DNA from: Pseudovibrio japonicus
Lineage (GTDB): Bacteria > Pseudomonadota > Alphaproteobacteria > Rhizobiales > Stappiaceae
Length of the DNA stretch: 64,000 bases
NCBI RefSeq assembly: GCF_014651595.1
Contig: NZ_BMXE01000001.1
Location: forward strand, 744,001 to 808,000
Direction of reading: 5' to 3'
Of the stretch, positions 43,968 through 53,801 are shown piece after piece. Position 1 is the stretch's first letter. Each line of letters begins with the position of its first letter. The position numbers and the translations under genes were made by a program. The notes beneath the pieces were generated by a model. That model searched no databases. It was given only the letters and a program-made list of their open reading frames with translations, and had not been told where the DNA came from.

Positions 43968-45125
43968 ATGTCGAGCCATAGGACCAAGAAGAACGAAGGA
44001 CGCCGTACAGTCTTGATGTACTTTAAATACCCTATTCTTGCTGCAGGACTTGTAGTTGGTAGCATTACTGCCTCTCCGGTTGCGTTTCAGGATATTCCTG
44101 CGCTTACCGGCGTGCTTGATGATGAATTACCACGCTGGATGCAGTATGGCTCTAAACATGACAGCGAGAAACTTGCGAACTACTTTGCAGCATTCCAGCA
44201 ATCGAAGCCACAACGTCAGGCAATAAACCGCAGCGGCAAAGGTGATATGCAAGTCACCACATTGCCTAGACGCGTTGTTGCCTTCATCCAGAATGCAGGC
44301 AAGCCCAAGAGTACAGACCGGTTCGTATCCCAGCTACCGCAGATGGCTTTCAATGGTCACTTTGGCGGTGAGACGCTCGCGGGTCTTTCAGCTGACAAAA
44401 CCAAGGCGGATGACACGCCTCTTGCCAAAGCCGCGCGCCGCGCAGCGTTGGCGGCTCGCAAGCAGATTGCACAGCGCAATGTGAAGCCACTCCCGATTTC
44501 CATTGCCAAGCAGAATGATCTTGCAATGGCAACAGCCTATGCACCGGCACTGCCACAGACAGACGAAGCGCCGTTTGATGCATTGCTGAGCAAGCCAAAA
44601 GTTTCCGTTACGCCATCGGGTAAGCCTCACCTTACAGAAAGAGAGCTGGCATCGTTCTCCGCAACCAATCCACACTGGTGGTACATGCGCGAGCTGCCGA
44701 CTTCCGTGAAGCATTCCAAGAAGGAAATGCAATGTCTGGCTGAAGCAATCTATTTTGAAGCGCGCAGTGAACCACGCGACGGCCAGATTGCTGTGGCACA
44801 GGTGGTACTCAACCGTCTGAAAAACCCAGCCTATCCAAGCACCGTGTGTGGTGTGGTTTATCAGAACAAGAGCATGCGGAACGCTTGCCAGTTCTCATTT
44901 GCCTGTGACGGAATTCCAGAGCGCATCACTGAGCCAGCTCCGTGGGCGCGCGCGAAGAAAATCGCGCAGCAGGTGGTTGATGGTGAAGCGAGCATTCCAG
45001 CTGTGGATGCGTCCACCCACTACCATGCCACATATGTACGCCCGAACTGGGCCCCGACCATGCAGCGTAAAAAGCGCATTGGTAAGCACATCTTCTACAA
45101 GACCTACAAAGGCGGGTGGAGCTAA
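43968..45125 (+). CDS. Cell-wall hydrolase, SleB/Hydrolase_2 family
   Basis: 385 residues: an N-terminal membrane anchor (about residues 24-42), a long Ala/Lys/Gln-rich linker with low complexity, and a C-terminal SleB domain from about residue 265, with catalytic Glu in LAEAIYFEARSEP and the QVVLNRLKNPAYPSTVCGVVYQ core. It cleaves peptidoglycan outside the cytoplasmic membrane. The ATG at 43968 follows GGAG. It is monocistronic. Confidence 0.88.
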   Translation: MSSHRTKKNEGRRTVLMYFKYPILAAGLVVGSITASPVAFQDIPALTGVLDDELPRWMQYGSKHDSEKLANYFAAFQQSKPQRQAINRSGKGDMQVTTLPRRVVAFIQNAGKPKSTDRFVSQLPQMAFNGHFGGETLAGLSADKTKADDTPLAKAARRAALAARKQIAQRNVKPLPISIAKQNDLAMATAYAPALPQTDEAPFDALLSKPKVSVTPSGKPHLTERELASFSATNPHWWYMRELPTSVKHSKKEMQCLAEAIYFEARSEPRDGQIAVAQVVLNRLKNPAYPSTVCGVVYQNKSMRNACQFSFACDGIPERITEPAPWARAKKIAQQVVDGEASIPAVDASTHYHATYVRPNWAPTMQRKKRIGKHIFYKTYKGGWS

Positions 45126-45175
45126 CAGGCTTCGCGGTTTTTGAAGGTCAGTTGGTAGCCTGACCGCTTCCAAAT

Positions 45176-45220
45176 AAAAAACCCCGCAGTAGCCATGAGC
45201 TGATGCGGGGTTTCATTTTG
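45176..45220. terminator. Bidirectional terminator
   Basis: ACCCCGCA/TGCGGGGT (45181-45188, 45204-45211) with A- and T-runs, between the convergent hydrolase and reductase genes. Confidence 0.88.
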
Positions 45221-45238
45221 TTCAATTGTAAGCTTGGG

Positions 45239-46234
45239 CTAGTCGACTTCCACGATGGTGCGGCCGCGGACCTGCCCTTTTAGTATTTTGGCAGCACGTT
45301 CCGGAACATCTGCCAGTTTGACGGTTTCCGAAAGGCTGTCCAGTTTGGCAAGGTCAAGATCCTGTACCAGACGGCGGTAGGCCTGTTCGCGGAGCGGCAT
45401 TGGCACCAATACTGAATCCACACCCAGCAGCGCCACACTGCGCAGGATGAACGGCATAACATTGCCAGGAATGTCCATTCCCTGTGCAAGACCGCAAGCA
45501 GCTACGGCTCCGCCGTACTTGGTTTGCGAGATCAAGTTTACCAGCGTATGGCTGCCTGCCACATCCACGCCTCCGGCCCAACGTTCCTGCCCCAAAGGCT
45601 TGCCCTCACCTCCAAGCTCAGAACGGTTGAGGACTTCGGTTGCGCCGAGGCTCTTGAGGAAGTCGGCTTCTTCCATACGGCCTGTGAAGGCAACTGTTTC
45701 ATAGCCCAGTTTGGAAAGCAGGCTTATGGCAACGGAGCCCACACCGCCTGACGAACCGGTGACAGCAATCTGGCCGTGCTCTGGGGTGATGCCGTGCCGC
45801 TCCAGCGCCATTACACAAAGCATGGCGGTGTAGCCTGCAGTGCCGATGGCAGCGGCACGCGGGGCGGAGATCTCTGGCGGGCGGTGCAGAAGCCACTCGG
45901 ATTTCAGGCGGGCAATCTGCGCATAGGCCCCGGTATGCACTTCGCCAAGGCCATATCCGTTGAGGATGACCTGATCGCCGGGTTTGAAGCGGTCGCTTTC
46001 GCTGATGAGCACTTCACCAACAACGTCAATGCCCGGCACCATTGGAAACTTGCGGGTGACAGCCGGGTTACCTGCCAGGGCGAGACCATCCTTATAGTTG
46101 ATGGTTGTGTGGGTAACCCTGACTGTCACATCCCCCGGTGAGAGTTGATCGACAGTGATCTTGTTCCATTTAGCAGGCAGCGGAGCACCGCTGTCTTTGT
46201 CTGCTTCAATCCATAGGGCATCAAACTCTCGCAT
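45239..46234 (-). CDS. MDR oxidoreductase, AcuI/YhdH family (acrylyl-CoA reductase-like)
   Basis: 331 residues of the zinc-free medium-chain dehydrogenase type. TINYKDGLALAGNP and the cofactor loop TGSSGGVGSVAISLLSKLG are typical of YhdH/AcuI, which reduce acryloyl-CoA to propionyl-CoA and protect against acrylate toxicity, for example from DMSP. The MFS transporter gene lies upstream on the same strand, about 130 bp away. The DMSP link is inference. Confidence 0.85.
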   Translation of the reverse strand: MREFDALWIEADKDSGAPLPAKWNKITVDQLSPGDVTVRVTHTTINYKDGLALAGNPAVTRKFPMVPGIDVVGEVLISESDRFKPGDQVILNGYGLGEVHTGAYAQIARLKSEWLLHRPPEISAPRAAAIGTAGYTAMLCVMALERHGITPEHGQIAVTGSSGGVGSVAISLLSKLGYETVAFTGRMEEADFLKSLGATEVLNRSELGGEGKPLGQERWAGGVDVAGSHTLVNLISQTKYGGAVAACGLAQGMDIPGNVMPFILRSVALLGVDSVLVPMPLREQAYRRLVQDLDLAKLDSLSETVKLADVPERAAKILKGQVRGRTIVEVD

Positions 46235-46364
46235 GACCTATTCTCCATTCCTGTTCAGATCGCGGGAGGCTGGCAGAAGAAATGCTATAAGGCAAGCAAA
46301 TATCGCCAGGCACTACTCCGCTATAACTCACTGAAAAGTTTAACTAGTTCACCAGCTGGTCCTC

Positions 46365-47627
46365 TCACGCCGGTCTGGCCACCAGACGTCCGGCGGTGGC
46401 GGATTGCTCGCGGATAGGCCAGTGCACCGCGGCTGCGAAAATGCCCAGCGCAATTCCCAGCCACCAGATGACATCGTAGTTCCCGGTTTGCTCATACAAC
46501 AGCCCGCCCAGATAAACGCCGAGGAACGACCCGATCTGGTGAAAGAGAAATACGATACCAAACAGCGTTGCCATGAAGCGTGGCCCAAACATAACCGCAA
46601 CCAGACCCGAGGTCGGTGGCACGGTGGAGAGCCAGAGAATGCCCATTGTGGCGGCGAAGATGAGCGTGGATACCACCGAGATGGGCAGCAGGATGTAAAG
46701 CGTGATGGCGACGGCGCGGGCAAGGTAGATGAAGGACAGTAAGTACTGCTTTGGGAAACGTGAGCCCAGCACGCCGGAAGACATGGACCCAACGATATTG
46801 AACAGGCCGATCAAGGCCAGCGCCCATGCACCAACAGAAACATCAAATCCCTGATCTACAATAAAGGTGGGCATATGAACCGTAATAAAGGCCACGTGGA
46901 ATCCGCAGACGAAGAAGCCAAAGACCAGAAGAATGTAGTCTCTGGTTTTAAAGGCCAATGCCAATGTTTGGGACATGGTCATAGTGTCTTGCAGTGTCGC
47001 GGCGCTGCCGGTTGCTTGTGCAGCAGCACGACCACGCAGGACATAGGCGAATAAAGGTACGATTGCCACGAGGGCAGCCATATAGGCCAATGCGCTGGAC
47101 CATCCGAACATCTCGATCAGACCAAGCCCGAGTGGTGCAAACAGGAACTGGCCGAATGAGCTGGCCGCAGTACCCAGACCAAAGGCAATACCGTGGTATT
47201 TGGGCTGAACGGAGCGGGCGAATGCTGCCAGAACAATAGAGAATGAAGTGAAGGCAATGCCCAGCCCGATCAGCACACCTGCAGAGACCTGCAGCAAGAG
47301 TGGTGTTCCCGACATGCTCATGAGGTATAGGCCTACGGCGTAGATGATCGCGCCCAGCACCAGTGTTTTGCCGGTGCCGTACTTGTCTGCCATCATGCCC
47401 GCGAAGGGTTGGGCAACGCCCCAGATAAGGTTCTGGATTGCCAGCGCAAAGGCAAATACGTCCCTGCCCCAACCGAACTCGGAGGACATGGGGGTCAGGA
47501 ACAGCCCTAGCGTGGAACGTGGCCCAAACGACAGAACGGCGATGATACAGCCACTGATGATGATGAGAGGGATACTGTGGCCCCACCGGACAGAGGACTG
47601 GTTCTCGACTTGGGTCGCTTGGGACAT
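46365..47627 (-). CDS. MFS transporter (OFA/monocarboxylate-like)
   Basis: 420 residues with 12 predicted helices. FGPRSTLGLFLTPMSSEFGWGRDVFAFALAIQNLIWG with the following GMMADKYGTGK loop and PTSGLVAVMFGPRF are typical of proton-coupled MFS proteins of the oxalate:formate or monocarboxylate type. The ATG at 47627 has AAAGGA upstream; the frame is open to 47687. Substrate unknown; co-transcription with the AcuI-like gene hints at a small organic acid. Confidence 0.82.
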   Translation of the reverse strand: MSQATQVENQSSVRWGHSIPLIIISGCIIAVLSFGPRSTLGLFLTPMSSEFGWGRDVFAFALAIQNLIWGVAQPFAGMMADKYGTGKTLVLGAIIYAVGLYLMSMSGTPLLLQVSAGVLIGLGIAFTSFSIVLAAFARSVQPKYHGIAFGLGTAASSFGQFLFAPLGLGLIEMFGWSSALAYMAALVAIVPLFAYVLRGRAAAQATGSAATLQDTMTMSQTLALAFKTRDYILLVFGFFVCGFHVAFITVHMPTFIVDQGFDVSVGAWALALIGLFNIVGSMSSGVLGSRFPKQYLLSFIYLARAVAITLYILLPISVVSTLIFAATMGILWLSTVPPTSGLVAVMFGPRFMATLFGIVFLFHQIGSFLGVYLGGLLYEQTGNYDVIWWLGIALGIFAAAVHWPIREQSATAGRLVARPA

Positions 47628-47959
47628 GGCAAATTCCTTTCCTGCACCCGAGCGGGAGGCCGCCAGATGCCGGAGTAATGAGGTCACTTTTTTCGCTGAT
47701 TAGCGCAGAGCCGCTGAGACTAATCTAAATCTGCTCCCCGCAATAATGAATATTACTGAGGTCATCTATCAGCAATTGTAATGAGTGCTGGTTACAGCTG
47801 CACTTTGCGAGGCCCGCGTCGGTTGGCGGGCTGCTCTTGTTTGTACCCAACAAATTTAGGAAATTAAGTGGTTAAACATTAAGCGTAAACCCAGCTTCAG
47901 CGCCGCATTTATGCATCGGGCAAAAGAATAGGTTGTCGTCAGCAGGCAAGAGGTCTATA

Positions 47960-47978
47960 AAAACTCAAAATGAGCATA
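47960..47978. promoter_or_regulatory. Upstream NadQ-like dyad at nadA (site 1)
   Basis: AAAACTCA-AAA-TGAGCATA, the same layout as the downstream site (8+3+8) and matching it at 13 of 16 arm positions. Its centre is 63 bp before that of site 2, six helical turns. Confidence 0.5.
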
Positions 47979-48022
47979 AGGGGTCGTATCGGCTTTGTAG
48001 CCGTGTTTTTTTATAGACCCTT

Positions 48023-48041
48023 TATACTCACACTGAGTATA
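48023..48041. promoter_or_regulatory. Perfect 19-bp dyad before nadA (probable NadQ operator, site 2)
   Basis: TATACTCA-CAC-TGAGTATA, with perfect 8-base arms and a three-base centre, ends 35 bp before the nadA start. TATACT within it could itself be the -10 element. A palindrome here in a genome encoding NadQ strongly suggests NAD-responsive repression. Confidence 0.7.
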
Positions 48042-48076
48042 TCCCGGCTAAGGACCGGCAGAATAAAGGATAGCGC

Positions 48077-49195
48077 ATGTCCTCCATGACTACATACGCT
48101 GAGACCGACGGCTCTGCCGTCAATGAAATTGCTGCCGGCATTGGCGGTGCTGCTCAGAGCGGGTCCCCGGCTCAAAAGCAATACGCACCATTGGAGCGTC
48201 CTGACCTTTCCTACACGCCAGAAGTCGCGGAAGCGACGGCGGAGGCCTATGAGAAGGTGAAGGATTTCATTCCAGCTATTGAGTGGGCTGCGCTTGCGCC
48301 TTTGATCCATGCGATCAACAAGGTGAAGAAAGAGCGCGACGCTGTCATTCTGGCGCACAATTATATGACGCCGGATATCTTCCACGGTGTAGCTGACATT
48401 GTTGGTGACAGCCTGCAGCTGGCCAAGGAAGCTGCGAAAACTGAATCTCAGGTTATTGTCCAGTGCGGCGTGCACTTCATGGCCGAGACCTCAAAGATCC
48501 TGTCTCCTGAAAAGATCGTTCTGATCCCTGATATGGACGCTGGCTGTTCCTTGGCAGAATCCATCACCGGGGAAGATGTGCGCAAGCTGCGTGAGGCAAA
48601 TCCCGGTGTGCCGATCATCACATATGTGAACACATCCGCCGATGTGAAGGCAGAATGCGATATTTGCTGTACTTCTTCCAACGCGGTGCAAGTTGTGGAA
48701 GCAATGGGCACTGACAAGGTTCTTCTGATCCCTGATCAGTATCTTGCAGCTAATGTGAACAACCAGACCGATGTGGAAGTACTGACCTATGCCGGTTCGT
48801 GCGAGGTGCATGAGCGCTTTACGGCTGAAGAGCTGCGCGATTACCGTGCTGTTGATCCGGATGTGAAAATCATCGCTCACCCTGAATGTCCGCCGGAAGT
48901 TGTTGCAGAAGCTGACTTCGCGGGTTCGACCTCTCACATGATCGACTGGGTAAAGAACAATAACCCCGAGAAGGTGATGATGATCACCGAGTGCTCCATG
49001 GCTGACAATGTTGCCTCCTCCACTCCGGGCGTCAACTACATCCGTCCTTGCAACTTGTGCCCGCACATGAAGCGTATCACCCTTGCCAAAATTCTGGATT
49101 GTCTTCTCGACATGTCCGGTGAAGTGATTGTTGATGAAGGTGTGGCTGATCGCGCGCGCGCCTCCGTGGAACGCATGATCAACTTGAAGAACTAG
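48077..49195 (+). CDS. nadA: Quinolinate synthase
   Basis: 372 residues. It condenses iminoaspartate and dihydroxyacetone phosphate to quinolinate using a [4Fe-4S] cluster. Cluster cysteines lie in [11 protein letters not shown], the [10 protein letters not shown] region and [12 protein letters not shown] near the C-terminus. [27 protein letters not shown] is the family substrate motif. The N-terminus is about 75 residues before the catalytic core, longer than in E. coli. It is the first gene of nadABC. Confidence 0.95.
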   Translation: MSSMTTYAETDGSAVNEIAAGIGGAAQSGSPAQKQYAPLERPDLSYTPEVAEATAEAYEKVKDFIPAIEWAALAPLIHAINKVKKERDAVILAHNYMTPDIFHGVADIVGDSLQLAKEAAKTESQVIVQCGVHFMAETSKILSPEKIVLIPDMDAGCSLAESITGEDVRKLREANPGVPIITYVNTSADVKAECDICCTSSNAVQVVEAMGTDKVLLIPDQYLAANVNNQTDVEVLTYAGSCEVHERFTAEELRDYRAVDPDVKIIAHPECPPEVVAEADFAGSTSHMIDWVKNNNPEKVMMITECSMADNVASSTPGVNYIRPCNLCPHMKRITLAKILDCLLDMSGEVIVDEGVADRARASVERMINLKN

Positions 49196-49237
49196 AGGCT
49201 TTCGTGTAGCTGGCGTACTGAAAAGTCTTCAGCGCAT

Positions 49238-49268
49238 CCTGCTGCCTGATAGGGCAGCAGGTCTTTTT
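49238..49268 (+). terminator. Terminator-like hairpin between nadA and nadB
   Basis: CCTGCTGCC/GGCAGCAGG, 9-bp stem with a six-base loop and TCTTTTT tail, in the 110-bp gap of the nad operon. It would reduce transcription of nadBC relative to nadA unless nadB has its own promoter or the stop is partial. Confidence 0.7.
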
Positions 49269-49305
49269 GCTATCAGGTCCCCTTTAGTCTGGAATAATCT
49301 CTGAA

Positions 49306-50940
49306 ATGTCTCGGTTCGGTTCTTCTCTCGCCCCTGCTGTTGCTCTGAACGGCGTAGATGATGTTGTGATCTTAGGTGGAGGTCTTGCTGGCCTTTTTTG
49401 TGCGCTCAAACTAGCGCCAAGGCCGGTGACCATTGTGAGCAACGCTCCCATTGGTGGCGGTAGCTCCTCTGCCTGGGCGCAAGGGGGTATTGCAGCCGCT
49501 GTTGCCGAAGGTGACAATTACTCGGCTCATACACAAGACACGCTGACTGCCGGCGATGGCATTTGTGAAGAAGCCATTGTTGAAGGTATGACGCGCGAAG
49601 CAGCGGACCGCATTCATGATCTGCTGGATTATGGTGTGCCGTTTGACAAAGACCTTGCGGGCAAACTGGCTCTATCGCGCGAAGCGGCCCACTCAAGCCA
49701 CCGTGTGGTGCGCGTGCGTGGTGACATGGCTGGTGAAGCTATCATGCAGGCACTCGTTGACGCAGCTTACAAGACACCATCCATTCGTATTATCGAAGGT
49801 TACATCGGCTGTCAGCTGATCACAGAAGGCCGCTACGTCACCGGCATCACCGCGCGTCGGCGTGGTGGTACGCAGCGCATTACCATTCCGGCCAAGGCTG
49901 TTGTGCTCGCCTCTGGCGGTGTTGGCCACCTATATTCCACCACCACCAATCCGGGTGAAGCGAACGGTCACGGCCTTGCCATGGCGGCACGGGCCGGAGC
50001 GCTGATTTCCGATGCGGAGTTTGTGCAGTTCCATCCAACAGCTCTGGATGTTGATCAGGACCCTGCCCCGCTTGCCAGTGAAGCCATCCGGGGAGATGGC
50101 GCGTTACTGGTGAACAAGGATGGGCACCGGTTTATGGAAGGTGTGCATCCTGATCTGGAGCTGGCACCACGTGATATTGTTGCCCGTGCAATCCATAGTG
50201 AGATTGCTGCGGGGCGTGGGGCGTTCCTTGATTGCCGTGAGGCTATCGGCGCAAGTTTCCCTGAACACTTCACCCGTGTTTTTGCAGCCTGCGAAAAGTC
50301 TGGCATTGATCCGATCAACGGTCTCATTCCTGTCGCTCCGGCAGCGCACTACCACATGGGCGGTGTCCTAACGGATGCTTCTGGCCGCACCTCTGTCGAT
50401 AATTTGTGGGCTGCTGGTGAAGTTGCGGCAACTGGCGCGCATGGTGCCAACCGTCTGGCCTCCAACTCCCTGCTGGAAGCCGTTGTGTTTGCCGCTCGCA
50501 TTGCGGAAGACATTCAGGCTCTGATGCCGCATCACCGTGTGCATGCATGGGCGGAGATTGATGATCAGGATGATCAGGCCTCAAAGCGTAACCCGCAGGA
50601 GCGTGCGGTTGTGTCTCTGGTTCGCTCTGCCATGTCCCGCCATGTTGGTGTGGCGCGTGATGCAGAAGGTTTGACCACCACACTTGCGCGCCTGCAGAAC
50701 GCTGAAAAGCTGTGCCGACGCGATTCAATTTTGAACATGGTGATTGCAGCCAAGCTGATCACCGGCTCTGCTCTGCTGCGCGAAGAAAGCCGTGGCGGTC
50801 ATTTCCGCACTGACTTCCCGCAGAAGGCGGCGGAAGCAAAACGCTCGTTCGTCAAGCTTGCACAGATCGAGAGCCTCGCAAAACAGGCCGCTGCCAGTGA
50901 CATTGGCCAGCAGGCCGTTGAAAAGGAAGACATGCTATGA
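49306..50940 (+). CDS. nadB: L-aspartate oxidase
   Basis: A flavoprotein of 544 residues oxidising aspartate to iminoaspartate for NAD synthesis. The dinucleotide-binding motif is in VVILGGGLAGLFCALKLA, SSAWAQGGIAAA is the FAD/active-site loop of the family, HPTALDVD and HYHMGGVLTDASGRT and GANRLASNSLLEAVVF follow as in other L-aspartate oxidases. Its last codons overlap the nadC start (ATGA). Confidence 0.95.
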   Translation: MSRFGSSLAPAVALNGVDDVVILGGGLAGLFCALKLAPRPVTIVSNAPIGGGSSSAWAQGGIAAAVAEGDNYSAHTQDTLTAGDGICEEAIVEGMTREAADRIHDLLDYGVPFDKDLAGKLALSREAAHSSHRVVRVRGDMAGEAIMQALVDAAYKTPSIRIIEGYIGCQLITEGRYVTGITARRRGGTQRITIPAKAVVLASGGVGHLYSTTTNPGEANGHGLAMAARAGALISDAEFVQFHPTALDVDQDPAPLASEAIRGDGALLVNKDGHRFMEGVHPDLELAPRDIVARAIHSEIAAGRGAFLDCREAIGASFPEHFTRVFAACEKSGIDPINGLIPVAPAAHYHMGGVLTDASGRTSVDNLWAAGEVAATGAHGANRLASNSLLEAVVFAARIAEDIQALMPHHRVHAWAEIDDQDDQASKRNPQERAVVSLVRSAMSRHVGVARDAEGLTTTLARLQNAEKLCRRDSILNMVIAAKLITGSALLREESRGGHFRTDFPQKAAEAKRSFVKLAQIESLAKQAAASDIGQQAVEKEDML

Positions 50941-51800
50941 GTGCTTCACCCTTGCCAGAACTTTCGATGATCATGGTCGACGACGTGGTCAAAGCAGCTT
51001 TGCTTGAGGACTTTGGTCGTGCAGGAGACATCACCTCGCAGGCGACCATTCCGGCGGATGCTTCTGCAACTGGCGTGATTGCAGCTCGTCAAGAAGGTGT
51101 GCTGGCTGGCATTGATCTGGCCCTTTCTGCATTTCGTCTGGTTGATCCATCTCTCGATGTTACCGTGCTGGCGCAGGACGGGGATAAGTTGGAGCCGGGC
51201 AAGCTGATTGCCCGCATCCACGGCCCTGCTCGTGCACTGTTGTCAGCAGAACGTGTGGCGCTGAACTTTTTGAGCCACCTTTCCGGTGTTGCGAGCGCTA
51301 CCAACGCATTTCAACGCAAAATAGCTCATACCAACGCAACAATCGTCTGCACCCGCAAAACTACGCCTGGGCTACGTAGTTTCGAGAAGTATGCGGTGCG
51401 CTGTGGCGGCGGTATGAACCACCGTTTTGGTCTGGATGATGCGGTGCTGATCAAAGACAACCACATTGCCGTTGCTGGTGGTGTTATCCCCGCGATTAAA
51501 CGCGCCCGTGCCTTTGTCGGCCACCTTGTGCGCATTGAGGTTGAAGTGGATACCCTTGACCAGCTGAAGGAAGCACTGAGCGTTAAGCCGGATGTGGTCA
51601 TGCTGGATAATATGGGCCCTGATCTGCTGAAACAGGCAGTTGAGATCAACAAAGGTCAGGCTGTGCTGGAAGCTTCTGGTACGATTACCCTTTCCACCGT
51701 TCAGGCGATTGCGGAAAGCGGCGTGGACATCATCTCTTCAGGCTGGATCACGCACTCTGCGCCAATTCTGGACCTGGGTCTGGATATCGAGATCGGGTAG
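50937..51800 (+). CDS. nadC: Nicotinate-nucleotide pyrophosphorylase (carboxylating)
   Basis: 287 residues. It converts quinolinate and PRPP to nicotinate mononucleotide. Motifs: CTRKTTPGLRSFEKYAV, CGGGMNHRFGLDDAVLIKDNH, EVEVDTLDQL, VMLDNMGP and the late SSGWITHSAPILDLGLDI. It is co-translated with nadB and followed by a strong terminator. Confidence 0.96.
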   Translation: MSASPLPELSMIMVDDVVKAALLEDFGRAGDITSQATIPADASATGVIAARQEGVLAGIDLALSAFRLVDPSLDVTVLAQDGDKLEPGKLIARIHGPARALLSAERVALNFLSHLSGVASATNAFQRKIAHTNATIVCTRKTTPGLRSFEKYAVRCGGGMNHRFGLDDAVLIKDNHIAVAGGVIPAIKRARAFVGHLVRIEVEVDTLDQLKEALSVKPDVVMLDNMGPDLLKQAVEINKGQAVLEASGTITLSTVQAIAESGVDIISSGWITHSAPILDLGLDIEIG

Positions 51801-51831
51801 AGCTCTTTCACTGCCTCATAGAGTTAAACGG

Positions 51832-51866
51832 AAAAGGCCCGATCGAATGACCGGGCCTTTTTCTTG
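51832..51866. terminator. Bidirectional terminator after nadC
   Basis: AAAGGCCCG/CGGGCCTTT (51833-51841, 51852-51860) with T-runs on both strands. Confidence 0.9.
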
Positions 51867-51886
51867 TTCTGATCTTATCCAACACT

Positions 51887-53566
51887 TTACATGTTTGGAT
51901 AGTTCGGTCCGCCTGTGCCTTCCGGAACGGTCCATGTGATGTTGCCGTTCGGGTCTTTGATGTCACAGGTCTTACAGTGAACGCAGTTTTGGGCGTTGAT
52001 CTGGAAGCGTGGTGGCTCCCCGTTTTCCTCCACCCACTCATACACACCAGCGGGACAATAACGGTTCGACGGTCCATCGTACACATCGTGCTCAGAAAGC
52101 TTCTGCAAGGTTTCGTCACGCACCTTGAGATGGATCGGCTGGTCTTCCTCGTGGTTAGTGTTGGAGAGGAAGACGGAGGACAGTTTGTCGAAAGAGATCT
52201 TCCCGTCTGGTTTTGGGTAGTCGATCTTCTTGCAGTCTTTGGCAGGCTTCAAGCTCGCTGCGTCTGTTTTTCCGTGCTTCATGGTGCCGAAGAGGGAGAA
52301 GCCCATCAGCTCGTTGGTCCACATGTCGAAGCCGCCGAAAACCATACCCAGCAAGCTGCCGAACTTGGTCTGCAATGGCTTCACATTGCGTACCTTCCAG
52401 AGATCCTTACCGATTTCGGACTTGCGCCATGCGGCATCAAACTGGTCCAGCTCTTCATTTGCTTCACCACGGCCAAGCGATTCAACAACAGCCTCAGCCG
52501 CCAAGATGCCGGAGAGCATTGCGTTGTGGGAGCCCTTGATGCGCGGCACATTCACGAAGCCAGCGGAGCAACCGATGATGAGACCACCGGGAAAAGACAG
52601 CTTAGGTACGGACTGATATCCCCCTTCTGTGATTGCACGCGCGCCATAAGAAATACGCTTGCCACCTTCGAAGATCTCTTTCACACCTGCATGGGTTTTG
52701 AAGCGCTGGAACTCGTCGAACGGAGATAGATACGGGTTCTGGTAGTTGAGGTTCACCACAAACCCAACTGCGACCTGATTGTCTTCCAGATGATAGAGGA
52801 AAGAGCCGCCCTGTGTCTTGTCGTCCAGTGGCCAGCCCATAGAGTGCTGTACCAGACCAGGCTTGTGCTTGGACGGTTCTACTTCCCACAGTTCTTTGAT
52901 TCCAATGCCGAATTTCGGATGATCGCAGTCGCGGTCAAGGTCGAATTTATCAATGAGGGTCTTGGCAAGCGAGCCGCGAACACCTTCTGAGATCAGCGTG
53001 TATTTGCCCAGCAGAGCCATGCCGCGCATGTAGCCGTCTTTGTGCGTGCCATCTCGCGCAATACCCATGTCACCAGTCGCAACACCGATCACTTTGCCCG
53101 CGTCATCGTAAAGCACTTCAGCAGCTGCGAAGCCTGGATAGATTTCCACGCCGAGCGCTTCTGCTTTTTCTGCAAGCCAGCGACAGACATTGCCCAAAGA
53201 CACAATGTAGTTGCCATGGTTGTTCATCAACTTAGGCATCAGGAAGTTTGGCAGACGAATGGAACCGGCAGGTCCGAACAGGTTGAAATGATCGTCTGTG
53301 ACAGGCGTCTTGATCGGAGCGGTCTCGTCTTTGCGCCAGTCAGGGAGCAGGCGATCAAGACCAATCGGGTCGATCACAGCGCCGGACAGGATATGAGCAC
53401 CGATCTCAGATCCCTTTTCCAGAACAACGACGGAGATATCCTCTCCCTTTTCCTCAGCCTGCTGCTTAATCCGGATCGCTGCGGACAGACCGGCAGGGCC
53501 ACCACCTACGATGACAACGTCAAACTCCATGGATTCGCGTTCTGCCAGAGTTTCCCCTTCAGACAT
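51887..53566 (-). CDS. Electron-transfer flavoprotein-ubiquinone oxidoreductase
   Basis: 559 residues. The FAD motif is in VVIVGGGPAGLSAAIRIKQ; the C-terminal domain holds the [4Fe-4S] ligands in NRYCPAGVYEW and NCVHCKTCDIKDP. The enzyme is a membrane-associated protein carrying electrons from ETF to ubiquinone, so it connects the acyl-CoA dehydrogenase (11-13 kb) and probably the FAD oxidase (33 kb) to respiration. Monocistronic. Confidence 0.96.
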   Translation of the reverse strand: MSEGETLAERESMEFDVVIVGGGPAGLSAAIRIKQQAEEKGEDISVVVLEKGSEIGAHILSGAVIDPIGLDRLLPDWRKDETAPIKTPVTDDHFNLFGPAGSIRLPNFLMPKLMNNHGNYIVSLGNVCRWLAEKAEALGVEIYPGFAAAEVLYDDAGKVIGVATGDMGIARDGTHKDGYMRGMALLGKYTLISEGVRGSLAKTLIDKFDLDRDCDHPKFGIGIKELWEVEPSKHKPGLVQHSMGWPLDDKTQGGSFLYHLEDNQVAVGFVVNLNYQNPYLSPFDEFQRFKTHAGVKEIFEGGKRISYGARAITEGGYQSVPKLSFPGGLIIGCSAGFVNVPRIKGSHNAMLSGILAAEAVVESLGRGEANEELDQFDAAWRKSEIGKDLWKVRNVKPLQTKFGSLLGMVFGGFDMWTNELMGFSLFGTMKHGKTDAASLKPAKDCKKIDYPKPDGKISFDKLSSVFLSNTNHEEDQPIHLKVRDETLQKLSEHDVYDGPSNRYCPAGVYEWVEENGEPPRFQINAQNCVHCKTCDIKDPNGNITWTVPEGTGGPNYPNM

Positions 53567-53801
53567 TTTATTCTCCCTCTACACTTTATCCACTTCATTT
53601 CACGTCAAACGATGTGGCAGCGCACTATTTTCCCGCACCTCAAGTGTCAAAATTTTATTTAGTTTCTGTGTAATTGACCAGATAATGTTGTGCAATGCGT
53701 TTTAAGGTGCATTCCGTCAGGTCGCCCATCAAAAAATCTTGGTGCATCCTACGGAATTATTGTGATTTCCCCAAGTCTACGTGCGGAACTTTGCACTGTT
53801 A

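Noticed and set aside
51977-52729. 250-codon plus-strand frame antisense to the ETF-QO gene
   Set aside because: The minus-strand gene is certain; this frame is an artefact of its codon use.
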